DNA of 32,214 bases, from contig NZ_CAJNBL010000012.1 of the NCBI RefSeq assembly GCF_905221025.1, forward strand, positions 1-32,214. Direction: 5' to 3'. How positions within the stretch are numbered: position 1 is the first letter of the stretch; every line of letters begins with the position of its first letter. Shown one piece after another: positions 7,993-16,176 of the stretch. Made by a program: the position numbers and the translations under genes. Under the pieces are notes generated by a model. The model worked only from the letters and a program-made list of their open reading frames with translations, did no database searches and was not told the origin of the DNA. This stretch comes from Candidatus Nitrotoga fabula. GTDB lineage: Bacteria; Pseudomonadota; Gammaproteobacteria; Burkholderiales; Gallionellaceae.

Positions 7993-8769
7993 TCAGATAT
8001 TTCTGCTCTTTTTGATCAGATCATAGGCAAGCTGGATTTCTTTTGCCTGCTCGGTAGCCACGGCAATCATGTCCTCCGGAACCCCCTGCCCCATCAGCTT
8101 ATCCGGATGATACTGACTCATCAGCTTGCGATAGGCACGTTTGATTTCCTGATCCGTGTTGTCTTGGGTAACCCCCAACGCCCGGTAAGCATCCTCCAGA
8201 GCCTGCGCGGAATTGGCCTGCTGGCTGCCGCCGAAGTGAGACTGGCTCAGCACCATGTCGACCAGATGCCTGAATGCTGACTGGTCATAACCCAGATGAG
8301 TTGCAATCCCGAAAAGCAGCGTCTCTTCAGCCGGGTGGATATGCCCATCCGCCATGGCTATGACAATCAGATAAACCAGTAGCATCTGCTTCAGGTCTCG
8401 GGTATGCCCGCAAACGGACATGAAGCGCCTGCAGGTCGGCTCAGTATCGAACGATATATCTACACCTTTGTTAAACCAGGCAATTGCCTGGGCACGATGC
8501 TCAGGCGTCATGCCCATCTTCTGGATGAACAGATCAACCTGATTGATCTCATCCCGGGAAATATGTCCGTCCGCCTTGGCCAGTTTTCCCATCAGGATGA
8601 ATACCGTTTCCAGGAAAACAGCCTGCCGGACCACATTCGTCAGCGGGTTGATCCCGCCGGTGCCCAGAGCTCTGATACGATCAATGAATATGCCTGCAAT
8701 CAAACCAAGAAACGCACCTGCATAACCAAACAACCAAAAACCTGCAATAACACAGACAAATTTAAACAA
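7993..8769 (-). CDS. djlA: DjlA-type membrane-anchored J-domain co-chaperone
   Basis: The 258-residue protein has a glycine-rich N-terminal transmembrane anchor (residues about 3-28), a central TerB-like helical domain (FLETVFILMGKLAKADGHISRDEINQVD and the repeat-like LLVYLIVIAMADGHIHPAEETLL), and a C-terminal J domain with the DnaK-activating H221-P222-D223 motif. This order and length match DjlA, which stimulates DnaK at the inner membrane and is linked to envelope stress signalling. The start is a TTG with GGAG eight bases upstream. Confidence 0.92.
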   Translation of the reverse strand: MFKFVCVIAGFWLFGYAGAFLGLIAGIFIDRIRALGTGGINPLTNVVRQAVFLETVFILMGKLAKADGHISRDEINQVDLFIQKMGMTPEHRAQAIAWFNKGVDISFDTEPTCRRFMSVCGHTRDLKQMLLVYLIVIAMADGHIHPAEETLLFGIATHLGYDQSAFRHLVDMVLSQSHFGGSQQANSAQALEDAYRALGVTQDNTDQEIKRAYRKLMSQYHPDKLMGQGVPEDMIAVATEQAKEIQLAYDLIKKSRNI

Positions 8770-9062
8770 CGAATCAACTCCAAAATAAAACCATGCCTGA
8801 ATAAAGGCTGATCACACGAATTATACTGCCTCTCATCCTACCACCTGTAATCAGCTTGCAATCCTGCACACCCCGAAAATAACGAACAGCAGAGCCAGCG
8901 TCTCCTCATCCGTCTGGAAAACATAACATCACGAATAGAAAATTGTACATAACGAAAGAAACCAGCAACCGACCTACACAAAGGTCAACCAGCAGGCTCC
9001 TAATTGGCTCAACCCGGATTCTGAAATGCCATCCGGTGACTTCCGGAAAATAACACAGGGAA
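8770..9062. other. Spacer between djlA and the LOV-GGDEF gene
   Basis: About 290 bases without a supported gene. CCGG-containing complementary segments around 9007-9050 could form an imperfect hairpin after the diguanylate cyclase gene, without a clear T-run. Confidence 0.35.
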
Positions 9063-10001
9063 TTATTCGCTGTAAAACCAGCGGTTTCTCCCTGCCGCCT
9101 TGGCACGATACACCGCCTGGTCCGATTTGGTGACAAGCGCTTCCTGATCACCAGATTCCGCAGGGAAAATTGAAGCACAGCCAACACTGATAGTCAGATT
9201 TCCATTTACCCCGTGTACGTGAGGAATATTCAGGGAACGAATTTTCTGGCACAGGGAACCGGCAAGGTTCTGTATTTCTGAACTGCTCATCCCAAGGGAA
9301 ACAAAAGCCATCTCCTCTCCGCCATACCGGGCCACAAAATCAGCTGGGCGCTGGCAAAGCTGCTGCAGTGCATCCGCCACCAGTCGCAACGCCTGATCCC
9401 CGGCCTGATGCCCGTAGGTATCGTTATATTTTTTGAAAAAATCGACATCAATAAAAAACATGTTGACCGAAATCCCACTGTTTTTCGCCGTAGCGACATA
9501 AGCCTCCAGTTTTTCATCCAGCGCCCTTCGATTATGCAGATTGGTCAAGCTGTCTCTCCCTGCCCTGACCTCCAACTCGGCATTGACTGCTTCCAGCCGG
9601 TGTTTTTCTTCCAGCAGTAGCTGCTCGAGCCTGACCTGAGCACTAATGTCGGTCTGGACACCGATGTAATAGGCCAAAACATGCCGTGAATCAAAAACCG
9701 GGGAAATCTGCAACTGATTCCAGAACATTTCACCGCTCTTTCTGAAATTCTTGATGCGTACCGTACATGCCTGCTTGAGCTGAATAGCCTGCCGTAGCAA
9801 GGTTCTCTCAGGCTGATTAAACTCCGGGTGCTGGAGATACCTGCAATTCCGGCCAATCGCCTCAGATGCTGGATATCCGGTCATTCTCTCGAATGCAGGA
9901 TTTACGAACACCAGCGGAAAATCATCTGCCCTCATGTCGGCAATCGCTATCCCGCTGCTGGACTGCATGACCGCTTCCTTATATACGCTAATGTCCAGCA
10001 T
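9063..10001 (-). CDS. LOV-GGDEF protein: putative blue-light-regulated diguanylate cyclase
   Basis: Residues 1-120 form a PAS domain of the LOV class. It has GRN-C53-RYLQ with the photo-adduct cysteine, N85 and N95 in the NFRKSGEMFWN segment, and Q116 in YYIGVQTDIS, the residues that bind FMN in known LOV photoreceptors. A coiled-coil linker (about 121-147) leads into a GGDEF domain with DSLTNLHNRR, the metal-binding FFIDVDFFKKYND, and an active-site loop G227-G-E-E-M in place of GGEEF. An inhibitory-site R218-x-x-D221 lies five residues before the loop. It should make cyclic di-GMP from GTP, with light changing the rate. The Met at the last loop position is unusual but not catalytic. A GGGAG ribosome site supports the ATG. 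Two tandem palindromes lie just upstream. Confidence 0.92.
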   Translation of the reverse strand: MLDISVYKEAVMQSSSGIAIADMRADDFPLVFVNPAFERMTGYPASEAIGRNCRYLQHPEFNQPERTLLRQAIQLKQACTVRIKNFRKSGEMFWNQLQISPVFDSRHVLAYYIGVQTDISAQVRLEQLLLEEKHRLEAVNAELEVRAGRDSLTNLHNRRALDEKLEAYVATAKNSGISVNMFFIDVDFFKKYNDTYGHQAGDQALRLVADALQQLCQRPADFVARYGGEEMAFVSLGMSSSEIQNLAGSLCQKIRSLNIPHVHGVNGNLTISVGCASIFPAESGDQEALVTKSDQAVYRAKAAGRNRWFYSE

Positions 10002-10023
10002 TTCTGAATCTCCCGGCCTCTAA

Positions 10024-10065
10024 TGATCTAATACAAAATATTAGTGATCTAATACAAAATATTAG
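10024..10065 (-). promoter_or_regulatory. Two tandem palindromic operators upstream of the LOV-GGDEF gene
   Basis: A 21-base unit occurs twice in direct succession (10024-10044 and 10045-10065) without a mismatch. Each unit contains the perfect inverted repeat CTAATA-N5-TATTAG. The 21-base period is two helical turns, so two dimeric regulators would bind the same face of the DNA. The pair lies 23-64 bases upstream of the start codon, where the promoter must be. Confidence 0.7.
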
Positions 10066-10438
10066 AACTTGAAACAGCCATGCAATGGTAATTCTGCCAC
10101 ACCGAAGCCCTACCCATTGGCCAAAGGCGAGCCATTCCAGGAATAACACAAACCCGTGTTACCGGTATGGCTGCATGGACATCAAATCATCGCGTCAATA
10201 AACACATGCATACCATGTTTTGAGGGTAACAAAAAAAAGTTTATGGATCAATACGGTAATCAGTCCCTCACAGATCAATATTTTCCCACACCGCTTGTTC
10301 CGGCGACATGAAGAACAGGCAAGCCTGTTCTTCATAATTAATATCAGCAAGAATTCGTCTTACGATTGCAATTTACCAGACAGTTACCGCGCCTGACCCA
10401 TCCTTTACTTCATGCATGGGCTGAAACCAGATTTCCAT
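10066..10438. other. Spacer between the LOV-GGDEF promoter and nirD
   Basis: There is no gene. It holds a 6-base inverted repeat TAACAC-AAACCC-GTGTTA near 10145 and the 28-base perfect palindrome at 10308-10335. The rest is featureless. Confidence 0.5.
10308..10335. terminator. Perfect 28-base palindrome downstream of nirD
   Basis: Two 13-base arms starting ATGAAGAACAGGC are separated only by AA, so the transcript would fold into a very stable hairpin about 100 bases after the nirD stop. Neither side carries a proper T-run (minus strand continues GTCGCC), so classic intrinsic termination is doubtful. It may protect mRNA 3' ends, end transcription with Rho, or be a protein-binding site. Confidence 0.4.
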
Positions 10439-10762
10439 CTATTCGGCAGCTCCTGGAAGCGAAATATACACCACATTGTTTTCCACTCTGACCGGATAGG
10501 AACGGGTGCATCCCACGTCAGGCTTCACGGCTTTACCGTCCTCGAGGCAGATATTCCAGTTATGCAACGGACAGGCCACCTTCCTTCCAAAAACAATGCC
10601 TTGCGAAAGACTTCCCCCCTTGTGTGGGCAGCGATCGCGCAGTGCGAACACATCCCCTTCCGCTGTGCGAAACAGTGCAATATCCCCCTGATTGGTCGTT
10701 ATTACCCGGGCTCCCAGGGGCGGAATTTTCTCCAGTGTGGTCACTTCATGCCAAGTATTCAT
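10439..10762 (-). CDS. nirD: Nitrite reductase (NADH) small subunit, Rieske-type
   Basis: The 107-residue protein is a Rieske-like ferredoxin: C45-P-H47 and C64-P-L-H67 provide the two Cys and two His ligands of a [2Fe-2S] cluster (DRCPHKGGSLSQG and KVACPLHNW). NirD proteins of some enterobacteria lack these ligands; here all four are present. It follows nirB by 12 bases and has its own AAGGA site, so it is the small subunit of cytoplasmic assimilatory nitrite reductase. Confidence 0.95.
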   Translation of the reverse strand: MNTWHEVTTLEKIPPLGARVITTNQGDIALFRTAEGDVFALRDRCPHKGGSLSQGIVFGRKVACPLHNWNICLEDGKAVKPDVGCTRSYPVRVENNVVYISLPGAAE

Positions 10763-10774
10763 AATTTATCCTTT

Positions 10775-13210
10775 TTACATTGATCCGACTGTCAGCGGTT
10801 CGAATTCATAGGCATGAATATTTTCTTTCGCCCATGGATTGGACGCACCTTTCAGCGCTTCAACCAGTCTTCCATACAGGGCCTTGCGATTGGCTGTATT
10901 TTCCAGTATGTGTTTCTTTACATGATCCATCCCAACCCGTTCGACATAATGAACGCTACGGTCGAGGTAATGTGCTTCTTCACGATATAGCTGGGCGAAT
11001 GCTCCGGTATATTCAAGCACTTCCTCCCGGGTCTGCACTTTTACCAGGAATTGCCCGACCACGGTTTTAATCCCGCCATTCCCTGCTACGTAAATTTCCC
11101 AACCCGAATCCACACCAATGATACCCACGTCCTTGATGCCGGATTCCGCGCAGTTTCGTGGGCAGCCGGATACGGCAACCTTGAATTTGTGCGGCATCCA
11201 CATATGATCAAATGCCCGTTCGATGGAGATTCCCATTTGGGTCGAATCCTGCACGCCGAAACGGCACCACTCACTTCCCACACAGGTTTTGACCGTACGC
11301 AAGGCTTTGCCGTAGGCATAACCCGACGGCATGTCCAAATCTGCCCATACTTTTGGCAAATCCGCCTTTCTTATTCCAAGAAGATCAATGCGCTGCCCCC
11401 CTGTCACCTTGATCATGGGAACACTGTATTTTTCAGCCACATCCGCAATACGCCGAAGCTGGCCTGGCGAAGTAATGCCGCCATATATGCGCGGTACCAC
11501 CGAAAACGTTCCATCCTTCTGAATATTGGCACTAGCGCGCTCATTAATAAAGCGCGATTGCGGATCATCGACCGCTACATGCGGCCAGGCGCATAGCAGA
11601 TAATAGTTCAGCGCTGGCCTGCACTTGGCACACCCGTTCTCTGTGTTCCAGTTCAGGAATGACATGGTTTGCGGAATGGAGGTCAGTTTTTCTTCTCGGA
11701 TTGCCTTCCGGACCTCCTCATGGCTGTGAGAGGTGCAATCGCACAAGGGTTTCACTTTGGATGATTGCGGCGCATAGGCACCCCCGATGGTGGAAGCGAG
11801 AATCTGTTCAACCAGTCCAGTACATGAGCCGCAGGAAGCAGAAGCCTTGGTGTGTTTACGCACCTCGTCCAGGGTGAACAACCCCTGTTCCTTGATAGCC
11901 CGAACAATCTTACCCTTACATATACCATTACAGCCGCAGACTTCCATCCCGTCAGTCATGGTGGCGGCAAGATTCTGACCCTGGGAACCAGAATTGCCAA
12001 GGTGAGACTGGCCGAACAGCAAACCATCCCGGATTTCCGCAACATTCTTGCCATCCCGTATCATCTGCAGATACCATGAACTATCTTTGGTATCCCCGTA
12101 CATTACAGCCCCGACCAGTTTGTCCTCCTGCAGAACCAGTTTTTTATATTTTCCTCCGGCCACATCCTGCATTACGATTTCATTCGTATCCTTGCTGCCT
12201 GTGAAATTTCCGGCCGAAAACAAATCGATTCCGGTGACTTTCAGCTTAGTGGCAGTAACCGTTCCCTGATAAGAAGAATAGCCCATGCATGCCAAATGAT
12301 TGGCGCAAACTCTGGCCATATCGAACAAGGGAGCAACCAGACCGTAGGTGGTTCCACGATGGGAAACGCACTCTCCCACCGCATAAATACTAGGATCAAA
12401 GGTTTGCATGGTATCGTTGACCACAATGCCACGGTTGCAATAAATCCCGGCGGATTCCGCCAAGGCAGTGTTTGGCCGTATGCCAACAGCCATGACCACC
12501 AGATCAGCGGGAATTTCACTGCCATCGTGAAACCGGACCGACCGCACGCGACCACAGCCATCATCCACCAGTTCCCGGGTCTGTTTCTCAAAAAGAAATT
12601 TCAAACCACGGGCCTCCAGCTCAGCCTGCAGCATCCTTGCCGAATTGACATCCAGTTGCCGCTCCATCAACCACGGCATGATATGCACCACGCTAACATC
12701 CATTCCCCTGAGAGCCAGTCCGTTTGCTGCTTCCAGGCCGAGCAATCCCCCACCAATAACTACGGCATTCCGGTATACTTCTGATGCAGCAATCATCGCA
12801 TTGGTATCCTCAATATCCCGATAGCCAATCACCCCATCCATTTCCTTTCCAGGGACAGGCAGGATGAAGGGGATGGAACCAGTGGCCAGCAAAAGACGGT
12901 CGTATCGGGCCTGCATGCCATCCTCTGCCGTTACCGTCTTGCTTTTCCGGTCTATTCGCACAACCTTCCTGTTCAAGTGCAGGGTGATATTATTTTTTCT
13001 ATACCAATCAAGATCATTCAGAATAATATTCTGTATCCCCTGTTCACCAGCCAGAACCGGCGACAGCATAATACGGTTATAGTTTGGATAGGGCTCGGCA
13101 CCAAATACGGTAATCTCATAAAGATCGGGAGCCAGCTTCAATAGCTCTTCCAACGCCCTTACCCCGGCCATTCCATTACCCACCATGACAAGTTTCATTT
13201 TTTCTTTCAT
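10775..13210 (-). CDS. nirB: Nitrite reductase (NADH) large subunit
   Basis: The 811-residue protein reduces nitrite to ammonium with NAD(P)H. In order it has an FAD/NAD-binding reductase half (VMVGNGMAGVRALEEL near the start, VIGGGLLGLEAANGL), a BFD-type [2Fe-2S] region (VCGCNGICKG, SASCGSCTG), a second cysteine cluster (CDCTSH, CAKCRPALNYYL), then the sulfite/nitrite reductase half. Siroheme-[4Fe-4S] ligands are C643, C649, C683 and C687 (CVGSEWC, CPRNC). An upstream in-frame ATG exists, but the chosen one has AGGAG seven to eight bases before it and begins just before the nucleotide-binding strand. It sits between cobA (25 bases upstream) and nirD in one operon. Confidence 0.96.
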   Translation of the reverse strand: MKEKMKLVMVGNGMAGVRALEELLKLAPDLYEITVFGAEPYPNYNRIMLSPVLAGEQGIQNIILNDLDWYRKNNITLHLNRKVVRIDRKSKTVTAEDGMQARYDRLLLATGSIPFILPVPGKEMDGVIGYRDIEDTNAMIAASEVYRNAVVIGGGLLGLEAANGLALRGMDVSVVHIMPWLMERQLDVNSARMLQAELEARGLKFLFEKQTRELVDDGCGRVRSVRFHDGSEIPADLVVMAVGIRPNTALAESAGIYCNRGIVVNDTMQTFDPSIYAVGECVSHRGTTYGLVAPLFDMARVCANHLACMGYSSYQGTVTATKLKVTGIDLFSAGNFTGSKDTNEIVMQDVAGGKYKKLVLQEDKLVGAVMYGDTKDSSWYLQMIRDGKNVAEIRDGLLFGQSHLGNSGSQGQNLAATMTDGMEVCGCNGICKGKIVRAIKEQGLFTLDEVRKHTKASASCGSCTGLVEQILASTIGGAYAPQSSKVKPLCDCTSHSHEEVRKAIREEKLTSIPQTMSFLNWNTENGCAKCRPALNYYLLCAWPHVAVDDPQSRFINERASANIQKDGTFSVVPRIYGGITSPGQLRRIADVAEKYSVPMIKVTGGQRIDLLGIRKADLPKVWADLDMPSGYAYGKALRTVKTCVGSEWCRFGVQDSTQMGISIERAFDHMWMPHKFKVAVSGCPRNCAESGIKDVGIIGVDSGWEIYVAGNGGIKTVVGQFLVKVQTREEVLEYTGAFAQLYREEAHYLDRSVHYVERVGMDHVKKHILENTANRKALYGRLVEALKGASNPWAKENIHAYEFEPLTVGSM

Positions 13211-13235
13211 AAAAATCACTCCTGAGTACAGATTG

Positions 13236-13988
13236 TCATGCAGCCAACTGCTGTGAAGCTTGTCCGGCCATTCCAGCAAACCGTACCACTTCGCCGATCA
13301 CTACGATCGCAGGGCTGGAAATTTTCTCAGCCGCCACCCGGCTTTCTAGCTGGCAGAGCGTAGTGAACACCTGTCGCTGGGCAGGAAGCGTGCCACTCTG
13401 GATCGCAACAGCAGGCATGTCTCCTGACAATCCATTCACTATCAACTTCTGCACGATCTTTCCCAGATTAGACAGCCCCATGTAAATCACCAGGGTGGTT
13501 CCCGAGGCCGCCAGTGCCTGCCAGTTCGGCTCGTCTGCTCCGTGCGTATGTCCGGTTACAAACGTTACACCATGCGTACAACTTCTATGCGTTAGAGGAA
13601 TGCCCAAGGCAGCCGAAACCCCCATGCCGGAGGTAATGCCACTGACAACGGATACCGTAATACCCGCCTTTTGCAAGGCTTGCAGCTCCTCGCCTCCGCG
13701 TCCGAACATAAACGGATCGCCCCCCTTGATGCGCGCCACCACCTTGCCTGCAAGCGCCATAGAAATCATTTGCCGGTGAATGAATGCCTGCGGGGTGGAA
13801 CTGCAACCAGCGCGCTTCCCTACATGGATAATCCGGACGCCCTCGCGGGCAAACCCCAGAACATCCGGATTGACAAGATCATCAACCAGAATGACATCTG
13901 CAAGCCCGATGGAACGCACCGCCCCAAGAGTTAGCAGATCCAGATTGCCTGGTCCTGCACCTATCAAATATACCTGGACATTTCCCAT
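13236..13988 (-). CDS. cobA: Uroporphyrinogen-III C-methyltransferase (siroheme synthesis)
   Basis: The 250-residue SUMT enzyme methylates uroporphyrinogen III twice with S-adenosylmethionine to make precorrin-2, the precursor of the siroheme needed by NirB. Motifs are complete: VYLIGAGPGNLDLLTLGAV at the start, ILVDDLVNPDVL, RIKGGDPFMFGRGGEEL, SGITSGMGVSAALGIPLTHR and TLVIYMGL. The chosen ATG is preceded by AGAGGAG; a longer frame reaching 14105 has a non-conserved N-terminal stretch. There is no attached CysG dehydrogenase/ferrochelatase domain, so those steps must be encoded elsewhere. It is the first gene of the cobA-nirB-nirD operon. Confidence 0.95.
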   Translation of the reverse strand: MGNVQVYLIGAGPGNLDLLTLGAVRSIGLADVILVDDLVNPDVLGFAREGVRIIHVGKRAGCSSTPQAFIHRQMISMALAGKVVARIKGGDPFMFGRGGEELQALQKAGITVSVVSGITSGMGVSAALGIPLTHRSCTHGVTFVTGHTHGADEPNWQALAASGTTLVIYMGLSNLGKIVQKLIVNGLSGDMPAVAIQSGTLPAQRQVFTTLCQLESRVAAEKISSPAIVVIGEVVRFAGMAGQASQQLAA

Positions 13989-14775
13989 GTTCACTCCTCT
14001 TGCTTGAAATAAAAATCTCACTGACCTGCAACCGGCGCATCCATGCACTTCCGGAAATAGCTTTCCGCCGGACAGGTACACATACATAAGCAAAATGAAT
14101 GCCATTAAGTATTACCTAATACAAATCAATATATTGGAATAATAATTTCCATTTACATACACGTATTCCTGCACAAAACAAGTGCACAATCGGATTGAAG
14201 GGTAAGAAATAGGTGCGCATGAAAAAGTCCGGGATACCCGCCAGCAAAACCCGTAAATTGAATTGCTCACCATCCTGCAAAATGGACTTGCTATCCAGCA
14301 GGATCCTGCCTCCCTTGCTTCAGGTGAAAGTCAACCGCATTAAAATTTTTTTAAAAGTGGCCCGAGTGGTTCCAACAAGCGATCCTGGAAAGTCAGGCTC
14401 ACTGACAGTTTTGACTCCATGGCATTGAGCTTGAATGCAAAGGTGATGTTCTTTACTAGAGATATTTATTCGTTCTCTCATGAAGCCTATCCAAAAGCAA
14501 TACAAACCATGCAGTAAAATGCAAAAGAACAGCCGACTGATTCAAATACTGTCATATTGTTGAAAAGGCAAATGACAGTTATCATTGTCCTTAATATTGA
14601 TTTTCCTAATCCGGGATTCTATATCCCTGATCCATGACCACACTGCTCAAGGCCATGAAATCAACTTTTGCAGCCTGTACTGATTTGCTTGCATGCAACA
14701 AACCAGGGATTTTTGAACCAAAATTACACATAATTACCTAATCGGCATAGCCAACATAAACATTTATTTGATCCC
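13989..14775. other. Long spacer between cobA and the DUF1566-like gene
   Basis: Nearly 790 bases, AT-richer than the genes, with no supported ORF in either direction. The cobA-proximal part (14100-14170) must hold the cobA-nirBD promoter. On the minus strand it contains TTTGTATTAG, the same ten bases found twice upstream of the LOV-GGDEF gene, with CCAATA ten bases before TATTAG. Around 14572-14590 the sequence ATGACAGTTATCATTGTC has partial dyad symmetry. Confidence 0.5.
14113..14134 (-). promoter_or_regulatory. Half-conserved copy of the LOV-GGDEF operator upstream of cobA
   Basis: On the minus strand CCAATA and TATTAG arms are separated by ten bases, ending in TTTGTATTAG, identical over ten bases to the operator of the diguanylate cyclase gene, where the spacer is five. 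It lies about 125-145 bases before the cobA start codon. It may be a site for the same regulator, or a chance AT-rich match. Confidence 0.3.
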
Positions 14776-15237
14776 ATGAAAAAATCAACCGTTCTACTTG
14801 CCTCCTTATTGTTTGCAGTAAATATGGCTTCTGCCGCCCCAAAGAAGAATGTAGCCGCACCTGTTGTCGAAGCGGATGAACCAGCGGACGCCGTACCGGA
14901 AAAACTGCCTCGCGGTTACATTACCAGTGGCGTACTCATCTGGTCACCCGTTTCTGACGCTGCTGTAACCCTGGCTGAAGCCAAAAAAACCTGCGAATCT
15001 TCCACAGCACTGGGTAAAAAATGGCGGCTGCCAACCAAGGATGAACTGGTCGAGTTCCATGTTGACTATCGCCATACGCTTGAAAAATTACGTGCTGAAG
15101 GATGGACGCTATCCGAAGTCTGGTCATCCACACCAGGAACGACTTTTGGCATCCAGTTCGTCATGAATTTAGACAGAGGTCTCGTAACCTATGCTGACGA
15201 AACCAACGGACTCAGCAACGTGACCTGTGTCAGCTGA
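14776..15237 (+). CDS. Secreted DUF1566-like (Lcl domain) protein
   Basis: The 153-residue protein has a signal peptide (MKKSTVLLASLLFAVNMASA) and a short Ala/Pro/acidic linker. It then has a compact domain with LAEAKKTCESSTALGKKWRLPTKDELVEF and EVWSSTPGTTFGIQFVMNLDRGLVTYADE, close to the WRLPT-K-EL pattern of DUF1566/Lcl C-terminal domains found in exported and surface proteins. Two cysteines (in KKTCES and NVTCVS) could form a disulfide. There is no obvious Shine-Dalgarno, so the start rests on the signal peptide. The function is not known. Confidence 0.8.
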   Translation: MKKSTVLLASLLFAVNMASAAPKKNVAAPVVEADEPADAVPEKLPRGYITSGVLIWSPVSDAAVTLAEAKKTCESSTALGKKWRLPTKDELVEFHVDYRHTLEKLRAEGWTLSEVWSSTPGTTFGIQFVMNLDRGLVTYADETNGLSNVTCVS

Positions 15238-15606
15238 CCCCATCTCCAGTCACACGCCACCTTTCTTGTTTCAATTCAGGTCGCCCGATATATCCGGAAA
15301 AGCAGGGCAAGCCAGAAAATTAACTCGCGAGCATTACGCTTGCTTTTCCCCCTCAACCAGAAAGATAGGTGTCCGACCGGTCAAACTGGTGTTTTCCCAG
15401 TCCATCCGGAGCATGCGGATTTCAAACCAGGTTCTCGACAAATACTTTTTGGCAGTATATTGCCTGCTCCCGGTATATCTCTTGCAGGCAGTCAGCTGTA
15501 CCCGAAATTATGTTCATGCCCCCCAGAAAACGATTTGTTTGATGGGGAAATTAAATCTTCGAGGAACGCTTCAAACAACTATCAATCCTAACAGGTGAAT
15601 ATGTAA
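15238..15606. other. Spacer with no supported gene
   Basis: About 370 bases. An 83-codon plus-strand frame (15340-15591) reads fairly open and Pro/Cys-rich but lacks a ribosome site, has only a TTG start and matches nothing I know. It could be gene debris next to the pseudogene that follows. Confidence 0.35.
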
Positions 15607-15990
15607 TCAATAGGTTATATCACTCAGAATTTCGGTTTGCCAGTCGAATGTTTTGAGCCAGTCCACCAGGATCGCCGTAGTCTGCTCTGTCCCGAGATCC
15701 TGGCCGTGCTGATCGACAAACATGATGTTTCTCCCGGGTATGCCGGTCTGGAGCAGACAGGGTTTTCCGTCTGTTCCGGCCAGTTCCCAGTCCCAGCCGA
15801 TGGTGATGGCTGGGATGCCGTGGTTGATCCATTCGGTGAAGCCGGTAATGGAGGTGGCACTTGCTCCAAGCCCGCTGGTAACCGGTCAATCATCGTCCAT
15901 GCCGGAGTAGAGACAGGTCATTTCGAATTGCCGGGATGCCTGGTATGCCAGACGGATATAGCCGTCCCGTGAAAGATCATGTGAAATGTA
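15607..15990 (-). pseudogene. Remnant of a gene interrupted by TGA
   Basis: Reading the minus strand from 15990 gives a natural-looking protein segment, YISHDLSRDGYIRLAYQ, then SGMDDD. It is followed by an in-frame TGA at 15886-15888, then PVTSGLGASATSITG, FTEWINHGIPAITIGWDWE and a long coherent tail to the TGA at 15607-15609. The two halves flow into each other, and a single TGG to TGA change (Trp to stop) would explain the break. No start codon is left upstream, where TAA and TAG codons follow in AT-rich DNA. The piece resembles the C-terminal part of some hydrolase or peptidase (EWxxxGIPAI pattern), but I cannot name the family. It looks like the decayed 3' end of a lost gene. Confidence 0.55.
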
Positions 15991-16176
15991 TTACAATAAA
16001 TATAGAATTCTCTATTTCAACAATAGATCATGAAAAATTCTTATTCATGATAACAATACAGAACCATATAAAATATTATACAGATATTTACACATGGAAA
16101 TTGCGCAGGCATGAACCGAGAAACTCAGAACGATAAATACACGCACCCTGATCTTGCATGAAACGCTTTGCAACCA

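Noticed and set aside
14213-14428. 71-codon plus-strand frame in the cobA spacer
   Set aside because: Basic, low-complexity translation without family features or ribosome site.
14572-14590. Fur-box-like ATGACAGTTATCATTGTC
   Set aside because: Only partial symmetry, the arm spacing does not fit the Fur consensus well, and the position is about 190 bases from the nearest start codon.
15340-15591. 83-codon plus-strand frame, Pro/Cys-rich
   Set aside because: TTG start, no ribosome site, no recognised family; lies beside a pseudogene and may be remnant DNA.
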